A DNA stretch of 64,000 nucleotides. Source: Paenibacillus sp. SZ31 (GTDB lineage Bacteria > Bacillota > Bacilli > Paenibacillales > Paenibacillaceae). The position numbers and the translations under genes were made by a program. The stretch is from positions 62,001 through 126,000 of the forward strand of contig NZ_JABBEA010000014.1 in assembly GCF_012912005.1 (NCBI RefSeq). Reading direction: 5' to 3'. The notes beneath the pieces are model-generated. The model made no database searches. It was not told the origin of the DNA and worked only from the letters and a program-made list of their open reading frames with translations. Position 1 is the first letter of the stretch. The number at the start of each line of letters is the position of its first letter. Shown in pieces: positions 1 through 8,752 of this stretch.

Positions 1-543
1 CTTGAGATATTCCGCCGTGCGGGTGGGCAGGCAACGTTTTTCATGATTGGCCAAGAGATGGAGGCTCACCCGGAGATTGCGGCAGAGGTGCACCGGGAAG
101 GGCATGAGATCGCCAACCATACGTACACGCATCCGAACCTGACCAAGTTGACGCTGGAGGAAGCCAGGGAGGAGCTGCAACGCGCAGAAAATCTTGTCCA
201 AGAAGTCACGGGGCAACCTGCCCGCAGCTTCCGACCGCCCTATTTTGGAGTAAATGATGATATACTGTCTCTGGCGGCGGAGAGCGGATATCGCACGATT
301 AGTGCGGTCAACGGTGATGCGAGAGATTGGGACAATCCCGGCGTTGAGCACATTCTGGAGCATACCCGGTCTGCGGTGAAACCCGGCAGCGTGCTCATAT
401 TCCATGACGGATACGGGGATCGTTCCCAGACGGCGGAGGCGGTTCGTGTGTTGGTGGATGAGCTGGTCGCGGATGGGTACCGTTTGGTGACAGTAAGTGA
501 GTTGCTGGACATTTCTCGTGAGCATGATGAAAAGACGACATAA
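1..543 (+). CDS. Polysaccharide deacetylase (NodB family), 5' truncated by window edge
   Basis: The reading frame is open from base 1, so the start and the first catalytic motif (the TFDDG Asp pair) lie outside the window. What remains are the later NodB motifs: the metal-binding HTYTH pair, RPPYFG, and LIFHDG near the C-terminus. The family is metal-dependent and removes N- or O-acetyl groups from chitin-like or peptidoglycan sugars; it usually acts outside the membrane. The substrate cannot be told from this fragment. A hairpin with a T-run follows the stop, so this is the last gene of its transcript. Confidence 0.9.
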   Translation, partial: LEIFRRAGGQATFFMIGQEMEAHPEIAAEVHREGHEIANHTYTHPNLTKLTLEEAREELQRAENLVQEVTGQPARSFRPPYFGVNDDILSLAAESGYRTISAVNGDARDWDNPGVEHILEHTRSAVKPGSVLIFHDGYGDRSQTAEAVRVLVDELVADGYRLVTVSELLDISREHDEKTT

Positions 544-549
544 TCAAGT

Positions 550-588
550 GGGCCCATCATTCTTTGAATGAAAGGGTCTTTTTTTAAT
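550..588 (+). terminator. Rho-independent terminator after the deacetylase
   Basis: An imperfect hairpin (GGCCCATCATTC pairing with GAATGAAAGGGTC, loop TTT) is followed directly by seven T residues. Confidence 0.7.
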
Positions 589-628
589 ATATATAATGCA
601 AAGGAAGAACGGAGCGGAAGCACAAACT

Positions 629-657
629 TTGCTTACCACCCTAATCTACTTTATAAT
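629..657 (+). promoter_or_regulatory. Sigma-A-type promoter for the mechanosensitive channel gene
   Basis: TTGCTT at 629-634 and a perfect TATAAT at 652-657 are 17 bases apart. The box lies 34 bases before the start codon, which is preceded by AGGAGG. Confidence 0.6.
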
Positions 658-691
658 AATAGGCTAAACTAGACTGCGTTAGGAGGAAACA

Positions 692-1945
692 ATGGACTTT
701 ATCAGAAATCAACTAGAGGGAATGGGCATGAGTGAGCCATCCATTGGATATCTTTCGAATATAATTATGGTTATTTTTATAGCGGTGATCTCGGTGGTGG
801 CGAATTTTATAGCCAAAAAGATTGTGCTGAAGACGATTAACCACATCGTTAACAACAATCGGTACAAGTGGGGCAACATCATTGTGGAGAAAAAATTATT
901 CCATAAACTGTCGCATCTCGTGCCGGCGATTATCATCTATTATTCTGCTTATATTTTTCCACCCTATCAGGCCCTGATTGAAAAGGCTGCGATGACGTAC
1001 ATGATCGTTATCATGATTACGGTACTCAACGCACTGTTGAATGTCTTCGATGATATCTATCGTTCCTATGAAGTCTCCAAGATTCGACCAATTAAGAGTT
1101 ACATTCAGGTCGCTAAAATCTTCCTGTTCATTATAGGTGGGATTATCGTCATCTCGAACATGATCGGACAGAATCCGTTGATCATTCTAAGTGGACTTGG
1201 TGCGTTATCGGCTGTACTTATGCTGGTTTTCAAGGATTCCATATTAGGTCTGGTAGCCGGCGTTCAACTATCTTCGAATGATATGGTACGCGTCGGTGAC
1301 TGGATCGAGATGCCAAAGTATAATGCGGACGGCGACGTCATCGATATTACATTGAACACAGTGAAAGTGATGAATTTTGATAAAACCATTACGATGATTC
1401 CAAGCTACGCCCTCATTTCGGACTCGTTCCGGAACTGGAGAGGCATGCAGGTCTCTGGTGGCAGACGTATTAAGCGAAGTGTCTATATCGATATCAGCAG
1501 TATCCGTTTTTGTACCGAGGAAATGGTCGCGGAATTTGAGAAGATTCATTATCTGAACGATTATGTCTCAGCCAAATTGAAGGAAATTCAAGCATACAAC
1601 ATGGAGCACCAGGTGAATACGGAAAGCAATGTGAATGGAAGACAGCTCACCAATGTGGGAGTATTCCGAGAATATATCCATCAGTATTTGAGAAATCATC
1701 CGAAAATCAATAAAGATATGACGATGATTGTGAGACAACTAGCACCGGAAGATCGCGGACTACCCCTTGAAATCTACGCATTCAGCAATGATATTAACTG
1801 GGGTGTGTATGAGAATGTGCAAGCAGATATCTTTGACCACATTTTTGCGGTTGCGCAAACCTTTGGGCTGCGTGCATTCCAGAATCCAACCGGGCATGAT
1901 ATTGTGCAACTGAAAGAGGATAAACAATTTGCACGAGAGTATTAG
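692..1945 (+). CDS. ybdG: Mechanosensitive ion channel, MscS family (YbdG-like)
   Basis: This 417-residue membrane protein matches the YbdG branch of the MscS superfamily in length (E. coli YbdG is about 415 residues). Hydrophobic segments fill roughly residues 20-190. They are followed by the MscS beta-domain, with runs such as NDMVRVGDWIEMPKY and SGGRRIKRSVYIDISSIRF that I recognise from YbdG. Such channels release osmolytes when the membrane is stretched. An AGGAGG site precedes the ATG. The gene has its own promoter and terminator and so is monocistronic. Confidence 0.88.
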   Translation: MDFIRNQLEGMGMSEPSIGYLSNIIMVIFIAVISVVANFIAKKIVLKTINHIVNNNRYKWGNIIVEKKLFHKLSHLVPAIIIYYSAYIFPPYQALIEKAAMTYMIVIMITVLNALLNVFDDIYRSYEVSKIRPIKSYIQVAKIFLFIIGGIIVISNMIGQNPLIILSGLGALSAVLMLVFKDSILGLVAGVQLSSNDMVRVGDWIEMPKYNADGDVIDITLNTVKVMNFDKTITMIPSYALISDSFRNWRGMQVSGGRRIKRSVYIDISSIRFCTEEMVAEFEKIHYLNDYVSAKLKEIQAYNMEHQVNTESNVNGRQLTNVGVFREYIHQYLRNHPKINKDMTMIVRQLAPEDRGLPLEIYAFSNDINWGVYENVQADIFDHIFAVAQTFGLRAFQNPTGHDIVQLKEDKQFAREY

Positions 1946-1962
1946 GTTTTTTTTCAATTCAT

Positions 1963-1996
1963 AAGCCGTTAACCCATCTGGGTTGATGGCTTTTTG
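1963..1996 (+). terminator. Terminator after the channel gene
   Basis: The hairpin AAGCCGTTAACCC / GGGTTGATGGCTT is followed by a T-run. Confidence 0.75.
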
Positions 1997-2047
1997 TCTG
2001 TGATATAATAGGCATATTTTAAGAACGATGAAGTAGGGGGAACGTGA

Positions 2048-2401
2048 ATGGATTGGGAAGCCCATATCGAACGGTGGAGCCGAACTGCCGTTAGATTGCT
2101 GGATATTCGGCATTATCGTGCAGAGCATGGAACGGTTCCTTATCATTATGCGGCGCATACCAACTTTTTCTTGATCACTACTCATGGAGAGGCTAGGGTA
2201 AGTATATCGGGCAAGGTCTACCAGACCCGTTCACCTTACATATTACATGGGGGAGCAGATTCTGAGCTGAGTATTGTGCCGCTGGATCAGGACTTTGCCT
2301 GCTATCTGATTTTATATACAGCAGAGTGTGCATCGCCTGAAGATTGGGAGAGCTTCCAGATGACGTATGCGTTTGCTCCGTATGCAGTACTCCCTGTCTA
2401 G
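2048..2401 (+). pseudogene. N-terminal sensor half of an AraC regulator, cut by an in-frame TAG
   Basis: This 117-residue frame starts after a GGGGGAACGTG ribosome site and encodes a cupin-like AraC sensor region (for example HGTVPYHYAAHTNFFLITTHGEA). It stops at TAG 2399-2401. The next frame at 2417 is in the same phase and continues with the expected linker and AraC DNA-binding domain, so removing the single amber codon gives one protein of about 640 residues. This looks like a nonsense mutation, a sequencing error or, less likely, programmed readthrough. If the stop is real, the effector-sensing domain is separated from the DNA-binding part. Confidence 0.7.
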
Positions 2402-2416
2402 GAAAAGTGTGAAGCT

Positions 2417-3967
2417 ATGAACCGTTTGTGGCAAGAGCCCACTCCTATAGACAAACTACAGGCGCAGTCGATCTTTCTTCCATTGGTGTACGAGATTATG
2501 CAGCAACAGATCCAGACATCGACCAAAAAGGAAAGCGTCAGGCCCAACATCGTCACTGAGGCAATCCTCTATATTCACGATCACTATAGCGAGCCTATTA
2601 CAGCCGAGGAACTAGCTAAGAGATACCATTGCAGCGCCAGCTATTTATCCCGTTTGTTCAAAAACCAGATTGGACTAGGACCCATTGAATATCTCATTCA
2701 TGTGCGCGTTCACAGATCAAAGAATTACCTTCTAAGATCTGAGGCTCGTATCCAGGAAATCGCGAGCAACGTAGGTTATGCAGATGTGTATTATTTCAGT
2801 CGCTTGTTCAAAAAGCATACCGGATTATCGCCACTTCAGTTTCGTGCGGAACATCGGCAACAGATTCAGGTTCAGTATAATCCATTACGCGGGTTAGAAT
2901 CGTCTATTGTAACCCCTGACTCCGATTCTCATAATGAGAATGAGACTTATTATCAACGGATTGGGGAAGGGGAAACATCCATGTTTAGATTTTCACGACC
3001 GGCCTTTGGAGCGATGATGTTATTATGTACATCCTTGCTTCTAAGTGCATGCCAGACAAGCAGTACTCCAGGAGCAACGGCTTCCCAGCCAGCTTCATCA
3101 GATACGAATACTGCTGTAACTACAGACAGCGCAGCTGCGGAAACGCGGATGTATAAACATTTGAAAGGCGAAACCGAGATCCCTGTCAATCCACAGCGAA
3201 TCGTCAGCTTCTATCACATGGGTGAGATGATGGCGCTTGGGGTGAAGCCGGTTGGCACAACGACATTTATTTTAAATAATCCACTCATAAGTGATACTTC
3301 CGGTATTTCAGATGTGGGTGTTCCGCCAGATGCCGAGAAAATTCTGTCACTGGAGCCAGATCTGATCGTGACAACGGCAACATTTGCGGAGGCTGTGGAA
3401 GGCGGGTATGATGCACTGAGTCAGATCGCTCCAACCATTGTTGTCGAGCAGTACAACGACCCGATTAAAGATGTGGAGATGTTTGGTGATATTCTTGGGA
3501 AGCAAGAAGAAGCGCGGTTATGGAACGAGAAATTCAAGGCCAAAATCACGGAGTACAAAGAGAAAATTAGCCCTTATGTAGGTGTCGATGAGACGTTCTC
3601 CATACTAAACGTGCGTCCAGATGCACTTTTTGTATACGGGGATACCAATATGGGAGGCAATATCATCTACAAGTATCTCGGGTTGAAGCCAACCGCCAAG
3701 GTAGAGACAGACGTGATCAAAGGTGAGACGTGGGAAATTTCTTCTGAGGTAATACCTGACTTTATTGGTGACCGGTTATTCCTTGCTGTGAATGACGGGG
3801 CGGAGGATAAACTCAAGGATGTACAGAAACTGATTGAGCAATCGCCAGCAGGGAAAGCGAATAAGGTCTACAATATTGATTTTGACGAGTTTCTGCTCAG
3901 TGACCCCATTTCGGTAGAGCAGCAGCTGGACATCATTGTTGATATACTGGTCGGAAACAAGAACTAG
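2417..3967 (+). CDS. AraC-type HTH fused to a siderophore-binding lipoprotein domain
   Basis: This 516-residue frame holds a linker (1-40), an AraC double-HTH (about 43-140, ending in the family signature YYFSRLFKKHTGLSPLQFR), a polar tether, one hydrophobic segment ending in a lipobox (LLLSAC, Cys212), a Ser/Thr/Ala-rich spacer, and an iron-siderophore substrate-binding domain (about 235-516). An internal ATG at 2981 in the same frame (codon 189) has a GGGGAAGGGG site in front and would make a free lipoprotein. The ORF may therefore give a transmembrane regulator, a lipoprotein, or both. B. subtilis Btr is a known AraC/binding-domain fusion that senses a siderophore, but it has no membrane segment. 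The 2417 ATG has only a weak ribosome site; readthrough from 2048 may be the real route. No siderophore genes are adjacent. Confidence 0.75.
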   Translation: MNRLWQEPTPIDKLQAQSIFLPLVYEIMQQQIQTSTKKESVRPNIVTEAILYIHDHYSEPITAEELAKRYHCSASYLSRLFKNQIGLGPIEYLIHVRVHRSKNYLLRSEARIQEIASNVGYADVYYFSRLFKKHTGLSPLQFRAEHRQQIQVQYNPLRGLESSIVTPDSDSHNENETYYQRIGEGETSMFRFSRPAFGAMMLLCTSLLLSACQTSSTPGATASQPASSDTNTAVTTDSAAAETRMYKHLKGETEIPVNPQRIVSFYHMGEMMALGVKPVGTTTFILNNPLISDTSGISDVGVPPDAEKILSLEPDLIVTTATFAEAVEGGYDALSQIAPTIVVEQYNDPIKDVEMFGDILGKQEEARLWNEKFKAKITEYKEKISPYVGVDETFSILNVRPDALFVYGDTNMGGNIIYKYLGLKPTAKVETDVIKGETWEISSEVIPDFIGDRLFLAVNDGAEDKLKDVQKLIEQSPAGKANKVYNIDFDEFLLSDPISVEQQLDIIVDILVGNKN

Positions 3968-4108
3968 AACGTCCAATACCCTGTGGTCTCTCTTATGCCA
4001 AATTGATTCAAGCCCACTGGGAGGGGTAGAATAACGAGAGGATGATCAATTTCTAACAGTCTAATCTCGGATCGAAAATCCAACCTTTTGGCAAAGGAGA
4101 GTTCTCAC

Positions 4109-4963
4109 ATGAAGCATCACATTCCGGAATATACATTGAACGATGGCTTGAAAGTACCCGCAATTGGATTTGGTACCTATAGTTTAAAAGGTGAAGAAGG
4201 CGTTAAATCGATCGCATCTGCGATGGATGCGGGTTATCGATTAATTGATACGGCATATAACTATGAGAATGAGGCAACAGTGGGCAAAGCAATCAAGCAG
4301 AGCTCCGTCGCCAGAGAAGAGCTGTTGATTTCCTCGAAGCTACCAGGGCGCTATCACACTCATGATAAAGCACTTGTGGCAATCCAGGAATCCCTGTATA
4401 GAGCCGACCTGGATTATTACGACCTCTACCTGATTCACTGGCCTAATCCCAAAAAGGATGTGTATGTGGAGGCATGGCAGGCTCTAATTGAAGCGAAAAA
4501 ACGCGGATATATCCGATCCATCGGAGTGAGCAATTTCCTGCCCGAGCACAATGAACGCCTCATTAAGGAGACGGGGGTAGCACCGAGTCTGAATCAGATT
4601 GAGCTGCATCCGTTTTTTGACCAAGCCGATCAGCGGGAACAGGATAAGAAACATGGCATTGTGAACGAGTCCTGGAGTCCAATCGGACGTGGCAATGATG
4701 CCGTGCAGGATATCGTCAAAGACGAAAAAATCCTCCGCGTCGCGGAAACTCATGGGAAAACACCTACCCAAATCATCTTGCGCTGGCATATCCAGCTAGG
4801 CTCTATTCCAATTCCGAAAGCCAGCTCGCTTCAGCATCAGCAAGAAAATATCGATATTTTCGACTTTGAGCTGACTGCGCAGGAGATGGAGGTTATCTCT
4901 TCATTCAGCCGTCCAGATGGACGATTGTGGGATCAGGACCCGAGTGAGTACGAAGAATTTTAA
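4109..4963 (+). CDS. Aldo/keto reductase
   Basis: A 284-residue AKR-family NADPH-dependent oxidoreductase. I placed the start at ATG 4109 because AAAGGAG lies nine bases upstream; a longer frame to a TTG at 4088 lacks a ribosome site. The catalytic tetrad is visible as Asp47, Tyr52 (DTAYNYENE), Lys77 (SSKL) and His110 (LIHWP). The C-terminal HIQLGSIPIPKASSLQHQQENI matches the cofactor-phosphate region of the family. It resembles the B. subtilis YtbE/YvgN group, which reduces dicarbonyls and other aldehydes. The true substrate is unknown. It stands alone. Confidence 0.9.
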   Translation: MKHHIPEYTLNDGLKVPAIGFGTYSLKGEEGVKSIASAMDAGYRLIDTAYNYENEATVGKAIKQSSVAREELLISSKLPGRYHTHDKALVAIQESLYRADLDYYDLYLIHWPNPKKDVYVEAWQALIEAKKRGYIRSIGVSNFLPEHNERLIKETGVAPSLNQIELHPFFDQADQREQDKKHGIVNESWSPIGRGNDAVQDIVKDEKILRVAETHGKTPTQIILRWHIQLGSIPIPKASSLQHQQENIDIFDFELTAQEMEVISSFSRPDGRLWDQDPSEYEEF

Positions 4964-5018
4964 GGATGACATATCCACTGGCTAAGTTGGGTTGCTGTAT
5001 AATCTATCATCTGTGATC

Positions 5019-5083
5019 AGAAACCCCTGTGAATAAACATGGCACAGCCTGCTGGCTCTACCGATGTTATTCCGGGGGTGTTT
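5019..5083 (+). terminator. Possible terminator after the aldo/keto reductase
   Basis: A long imperfect hairpin (AAACCCCTGTGAATAAACAT with ATGTTATTCCGGGGGTGTTT) ends in a T-rich tract. The stem has mismatches, so this is tentative. Confidence 0.4.
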
Positions 5084-5102
5084 TGTATTTCTAGGGAAAG
5101 AG

Positions 5103-5295
5103 GATATATTAGTTTAATTAATGATTTACACGGTAACGGAGAGGACAGAAAAATCCTGAAAAAGCGAAGCGTGCGCCTTTATCCCCAGATTCCCCCTTGA
5201 GAAATAATCAAAAAATCTGGGGGTAACAGCGATTGGAAGGATGTTCTGTCATCGTAGTATCAGTGTGAATAATTTTTAGTTGAACTTATATAGTC
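5103..5295. repeat. Copy 1 of a three-way-junction repeat element
   Basis: One of five related elements in the window (others at 25692, 27224, 37268 and 39029). Three stems can be drawn: P1 GACAGAAAAATCCT (5143-5156) with AGGATGTTCTGTC (5238-5250); P2 in GCGAAGCGTGCGC (5164-5176); P3 TATCCCCAGATT with AATCTGGGGGTA. AACAGCG follows P3. The ends carry a decayed inverted repeat (GATATATTAGTTTAA on the left against TTAGTTGAACTTATATAGTC on the right). It lies between two convergent genes and has no coding potential. Confidence 0.7.
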
Positions 5296-5300
5296 ACAAA

Positions 5301-5338
5301 GAAAAAGAGTGCCCTTGTCAGTAATGACAAGAAGCACC
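5301..5338 (-). terminator. Terminator of the alpha-mannosidase gene
   Basis: Read on the minus strand, GTGCTTCTTGTCA and TGACAAGGGCAC form a strong hairpin with loop TTAC, followed by CTCTTTTTC. Confidence 0.75.
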
Positions 5339-5382
5339 CATAATATGAACGGCTATGCTACATACTTACCCGTATGTGCCCG

Positions 5383-8300
5383 CTACGCTCTCGGAATCCG
5401 GAAGGTTAGAATCTCATACGGTTTGATATCAAAAGAAATTCGGCCGTTGTCCACGATGCATTCTGCCTCGTTATTTTCCAACAGATCACAGGCATATGCT
5501 TTATCACCTGACCCCCCAGCGAATTGAAGGGAAGCCCGACAGCGGCGGCCATGTGCTTCGTAGACCCGGATGATCATATCATTGTTGTTCTCGGCTTTTT
5601 TGATAACCTCTAACACGACATTCTCCTGATCAACCGATGCGAGTGACCACACCCCAGGCAACGTTCCGGTTTGCGATGCAATCTCACGAGCAACCAAAGG
5701 ACGATTGATATCGTAAGCAGCTTGGATGACACGTCCCTCACGGAAGTCTCCTTTGTGCGGATAGAGGGAGTATGTGAAGACATGCTGTTCTTTGTCGGCG
5801 TTCTCATTGGGATACGTAGCGCTCTTGATCAGCGACAGACGCATCACGGAGTTATGAATATCATATCCGTATTTGCAGTCGTTCAACAGAGCAGCGCCGT
5901 ACCCGTTCTCCGCCAGATCGGCCCACTTCTGTCCGCATACTTCAAACCGAGCTTGATCCCAGCTTGTATTACGGTGGGTAGCACGCTCCACGTTGCCGTA
6001 CTGGATTTCATAGACCGCTTTTTCACTCCAGATATCTAGCGGGAAAGCGGCTTTCAACAACAGATGCTCCTGCTTCCAGTCCACAAATGTACGGAAATCA
6101 ATCCGGCGCGTGTTCGCGTAGAAGATGATCGTCTGTTCAATGACAGAGTCTAAGAACTGTCGCTTCACTTGCAACACGGAACGCACAGGCCCGCTTTCAA
6201 CCCACTCCAGCGACTGTAGGTCGTTAATCTCCCACATATGCTGTTCATAATAATCGTCAATGTTCCACGCTTCGTATTCCGCAGGTCGATCCTCGAACAC
6301 TTGCAGCACGTTACCGCGCTTGCCAGACTGAAGCAGCTCACGGCCTTCCAGCTTGTCCCAAACCGCTATGAACTCGGCAGATTCATTCAGGTGGATATCA
6401 TACCAAGGTGTATGGATGAGACGTTGTTCCGATTCCCACTGTGCAACCGATACGCCCGCGATAAGCTCGTCTGTCAGATCCGGTGTGATTCGGAAGGACT
6501 TATATCCAGATGCAGGCACGTTCTCTGCAAGGAACACGAGTCCGCCTTCGGGAGTACGCTGGCTCGCTACAGGCCGATCACCATCATAGACCGTCACTTT
6601 TTTCGCAAAAGAAGGCAGTTCAACCACATCCGTCCGCTCGAATCCGGTCGTGTTGAATACAACAATGGCTTCGCCATCAGATGTAATTCGGCTCGCAATG
6701 CCGTTCAGCGCGCTGTTCTTCAGTTCATCCGTGACATGAATGACCTCTTCATATTGCTCTTTGGAATCCACATAGACCTGCTCAATGGAGCTACCGGGAA
6801 GAATATCATGGAACTGGTTCAGCATCGTCAGCTTCCAAGCATGCTCCAGTGCATCGGTCGGGTAGACCGCCTGTGCATTCGCCTGACGATGAATCATGGC
6901 ATACAGCTCGGCATCCGCCAGTGCAAATTCACTATGACGATTATACCGTTTGTTGCGAGCCATGGACGTGTAAGTCCCCCGGTGGTATTCCAGATATAGC
7001 TCTCCTGACCAGCGCGGAACGGAACGAACATCGTCCAGATTCTGTTCCAGCTTCTCGAAGAACTCGCGTACAAAAGTACGTTTCACGTCCGGTACGCCTG
7101 GTAATCCTTTTTCAAGCCGTCTGCCATGCTCCAGCATCTCCTCCGTTGGACCGCCTCCTCCGTCGCCGAAGCCGTAGCACTGTAACACATCTGCATTGAT
7201 GTTTTTGTTCTGGTATCGCTGCCATGTGCCTTTGACTTGGGATGCATTGAATCGTCCATTGTAGGTCGTTTCGAAACGCCGTTGCCTGAAATCCGGATGC
7301 TTGTCATAGTCTGTCGCTGTGATGAAATGGGTTAAAACTTCAGAACCGTCAATGCCTCTCCAGTACATCGTGTCGTTCGGAATCTGGTTCGTATCGTTCC
7401 AGGCAATTTTGGTTGTCATAAAATAATCAATGCCGCTCTTGCGCATAATCTGCGGCATCGCTGCACTATAACCAAATACATCCGGCAGCCAGAGCACACG
7501 GTTCTCCACACCGAATTCTTCCTTGAAGAAACGTTTGCCGTAGATAATCTGACGGATCATGGATTCACCCGAAATCAGGTTGCAGTCGGCTTCCAGCCAC
7601 ATTGAACCTTCCGCTTCCCAGCGTCCTTCGGCTACCTTTTCCTTGATTTTCTCATAGAGAGACGGGTAGTCTGCTTTCAGGTACGCATATAACTGCGGTT
7701 GCGAGGACATGAAAGTATACTCCGGGAACTTATCCATCAAGTAGAGTACACTCGCGAAGCTCCGAATGACCTTCTCCCGAGTTTGGTCCAGTGTCCATAG
7801 CCATGCCACATCAATATGGGTATGACCGATGCAGTGAACGGTGGGGATGTGGTCACCCGCAGGGCGAGTTTCACCGTAGATATGTTTTTGCATATATAGG
7901 CGGGCTTCCAGCACCGATGCATGAAAAGCAGTACTATTTTCCTGACGCAAATCCAGTAGATTTACCGCCCGATTCAGATGTTCAATCAGCTTCAACCGCT
8001 CCAGGTCATCCTCACGCAGTAGATCCGCGGCATCGAGTGCAGCCTTAAGATCGTAATATAAATCCGTGACAGGCTGATGATGCTCAGCTATATATACATT
8101 GAGAAAGACATCCGCTGCCGAAGTACTACAGTACGCATATAGTGCCAGTTCGAATTCTTCACCTTTTACCGCAGCAGGTGTCAGGTCGATTTCCGTATGG
8201 TTCACGTCCAGACCGCAGATCAGTTCCCCATTGAGGAATGCCAGAAATTGCGGGTTATCATAGTTCCAGATGTCATCAGCACCAGTGACGATGGTACAAA

Positions 8301-8553
8301 CGACTTTTTTTCCTTCCATATGATCCGGGATGCGAATCTTGGTTTTGAAGCAGCTGTGTACATCTTTACCACCCCAACCATCACCCTTACGAAACACGTT
8401 CCAAGAGGAAGGGTCCTCATGAACCAGTTCCCAGGAGTGGTAACCACTCTCTTTATGATAAAGCTCCGGTATATATGTCTTTGAGGTCAGTCGTGCACGT
8501 TCCAAGTGTTTCACAATGGTATGGATTCGAGTATACAAGGAATTCATTTTCAT
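5383..8553 (-). CDS. Alpha-mannosidase, GH38
   Basis: A 1056-residue GH38 retaining alpha-mannosidase. The zinc-site motif HTHID is at residues 244-248 and the catalytic nucleophile is Asp358 in WLPDVFGYS. GDGGGGPTEEM and the LYLEYHRGTYTSMARNKRYNR run, both typical of bacterial GH38, follow. The C-terminal half is the beta-sandwich region. No signal peptide is visible, so it acts in the cytoplasm on imported mannosides. It is divergent from an AraC regulator at 8753, with a cre-like site between them, which suggests specific activation plus glucose repression. A second GH38 at 49389 has the same architecture and similar motifs but is clearly a distinct paralogue. Confidence 0.95.
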   Translation of the reverse strand: MKMNSLYTRIHTIVKHLERARLTSKTYIPELYHKESGYHSWELVHEDPSSWNVFRKGDGWGGKDVHSCFKTKIRIPDHMEGKKVVCTIVTGADDIWNYDNPQFLAFLNGELICGLDVNHTEIDLTPAAVKGEEFELALYAYCSTSAADVFLNVYIAEHHQPVTDLYYDLKAALDAADLLREDDLERLKLIEHLNRAVNLLDLRQENSTAFHASVLEARLYMQKHIYGETRPAGDHIPTVHCIGHTHIDVAWLWTLDQTREKVIRSFASVLYLMDKFPEYTFMSSQPQLYAYLKADYPSLYEKIKEKVAEGRWEAEGSMWLEADCNLISGESMIRQIIYGKRFFKEEFGVENRVLWLPDVFGYSAAMPQIMRKSGIDYFMTTKIAWNDTNQIPNDTMYWRGIDGSEVLTHFITATDYDKHPDFRQRRFETTYNGRFNASQVKGTWQRYQNKNINADVLQCYGFGDGGGGPTEEMLEHGRRLEKGLPGVPDVKRTFVREFFEKLEQNLDDVRSVPRWSGELYLEYHRGTYTSMARNKRYNRHSEFALADAELYAMIHRQANAQAVYPTDALEHAWKLTMLNQFHDILPGSSIEQVYVDSKEQYEEVIHVTDELKNSALNGIASRITSDGEAIVVFNTTGFERTDVVELPSFAKKVTVYDGDRPVASQRTPEGGLVFLAENVPASGYKSFRITPDLTDELIAGVSVAQWESEQRLIHTPWYDIHLNESAEFIAVWDKLEGRELLQSGKRGNVLQVFEDRPAEYEAWNIDDYYEQHMWEINDLQSLEWVESGPVRSVLQVKRQFLDSVIEQTIIFYANTRRIDFRTFVDWKQEHLLLKAAFPLDIWSEKAVYEIQYGNVERATHRNTSWDQARFEVCGQKWADLAENGYGAALLNDCKYGYDIHNSVMRLSLIKSATYPNENADKEQHVFTYSLYPHKGDFREGRVIQAAYDINRPLVAREIASQTGTLPGVWSLASVDQENVVLEVIKKAENNNDMIIRVYEAHGRRCRASLQFAGGSGDKAYACDLLENNEAECIVDNGRISFDIKPYEILTFRIPRA

Positions 8554-8615
8554 GTTGGTTTCCCACCTTGGTTTGTAGTAAGTACAGGCTGTAGCCGTTG
8601 TTGGAACGAAAATAA

Positions 8616-8629
8616 TGCAAGCGCTAACA
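8616..8629. promoter_or_regulatory. cre-like site (CcpA) upstream of the alpha-mannosidase
   Basis: TGCAAGCGCTAACA matches the B. subtilis cre consensus TGWAARCGYTWNCW at 13 of 14 positions. It lies about 65 bases upstream of the mannosidase start and in the divergent promoter region shared with the AraC gene. Confidence 0.6.
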
Positions 8630-8752
8630 TATCAACTTTATCATACCAAAAGAGAAATGGGCGAAACTATGTATTGTATGCTGAAAATAACGTCTTTTTA
8701 TTGCATTTCATGCTAAAATAAACTCATTAGAATCGGGATAGGGGGCATGTCC

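Noticed and set aside
6238..6999. 253-codon plus-strand frame
   Set aside because: Antisense to the GH38 alpha-mannosidase; no ribosome site or domain.
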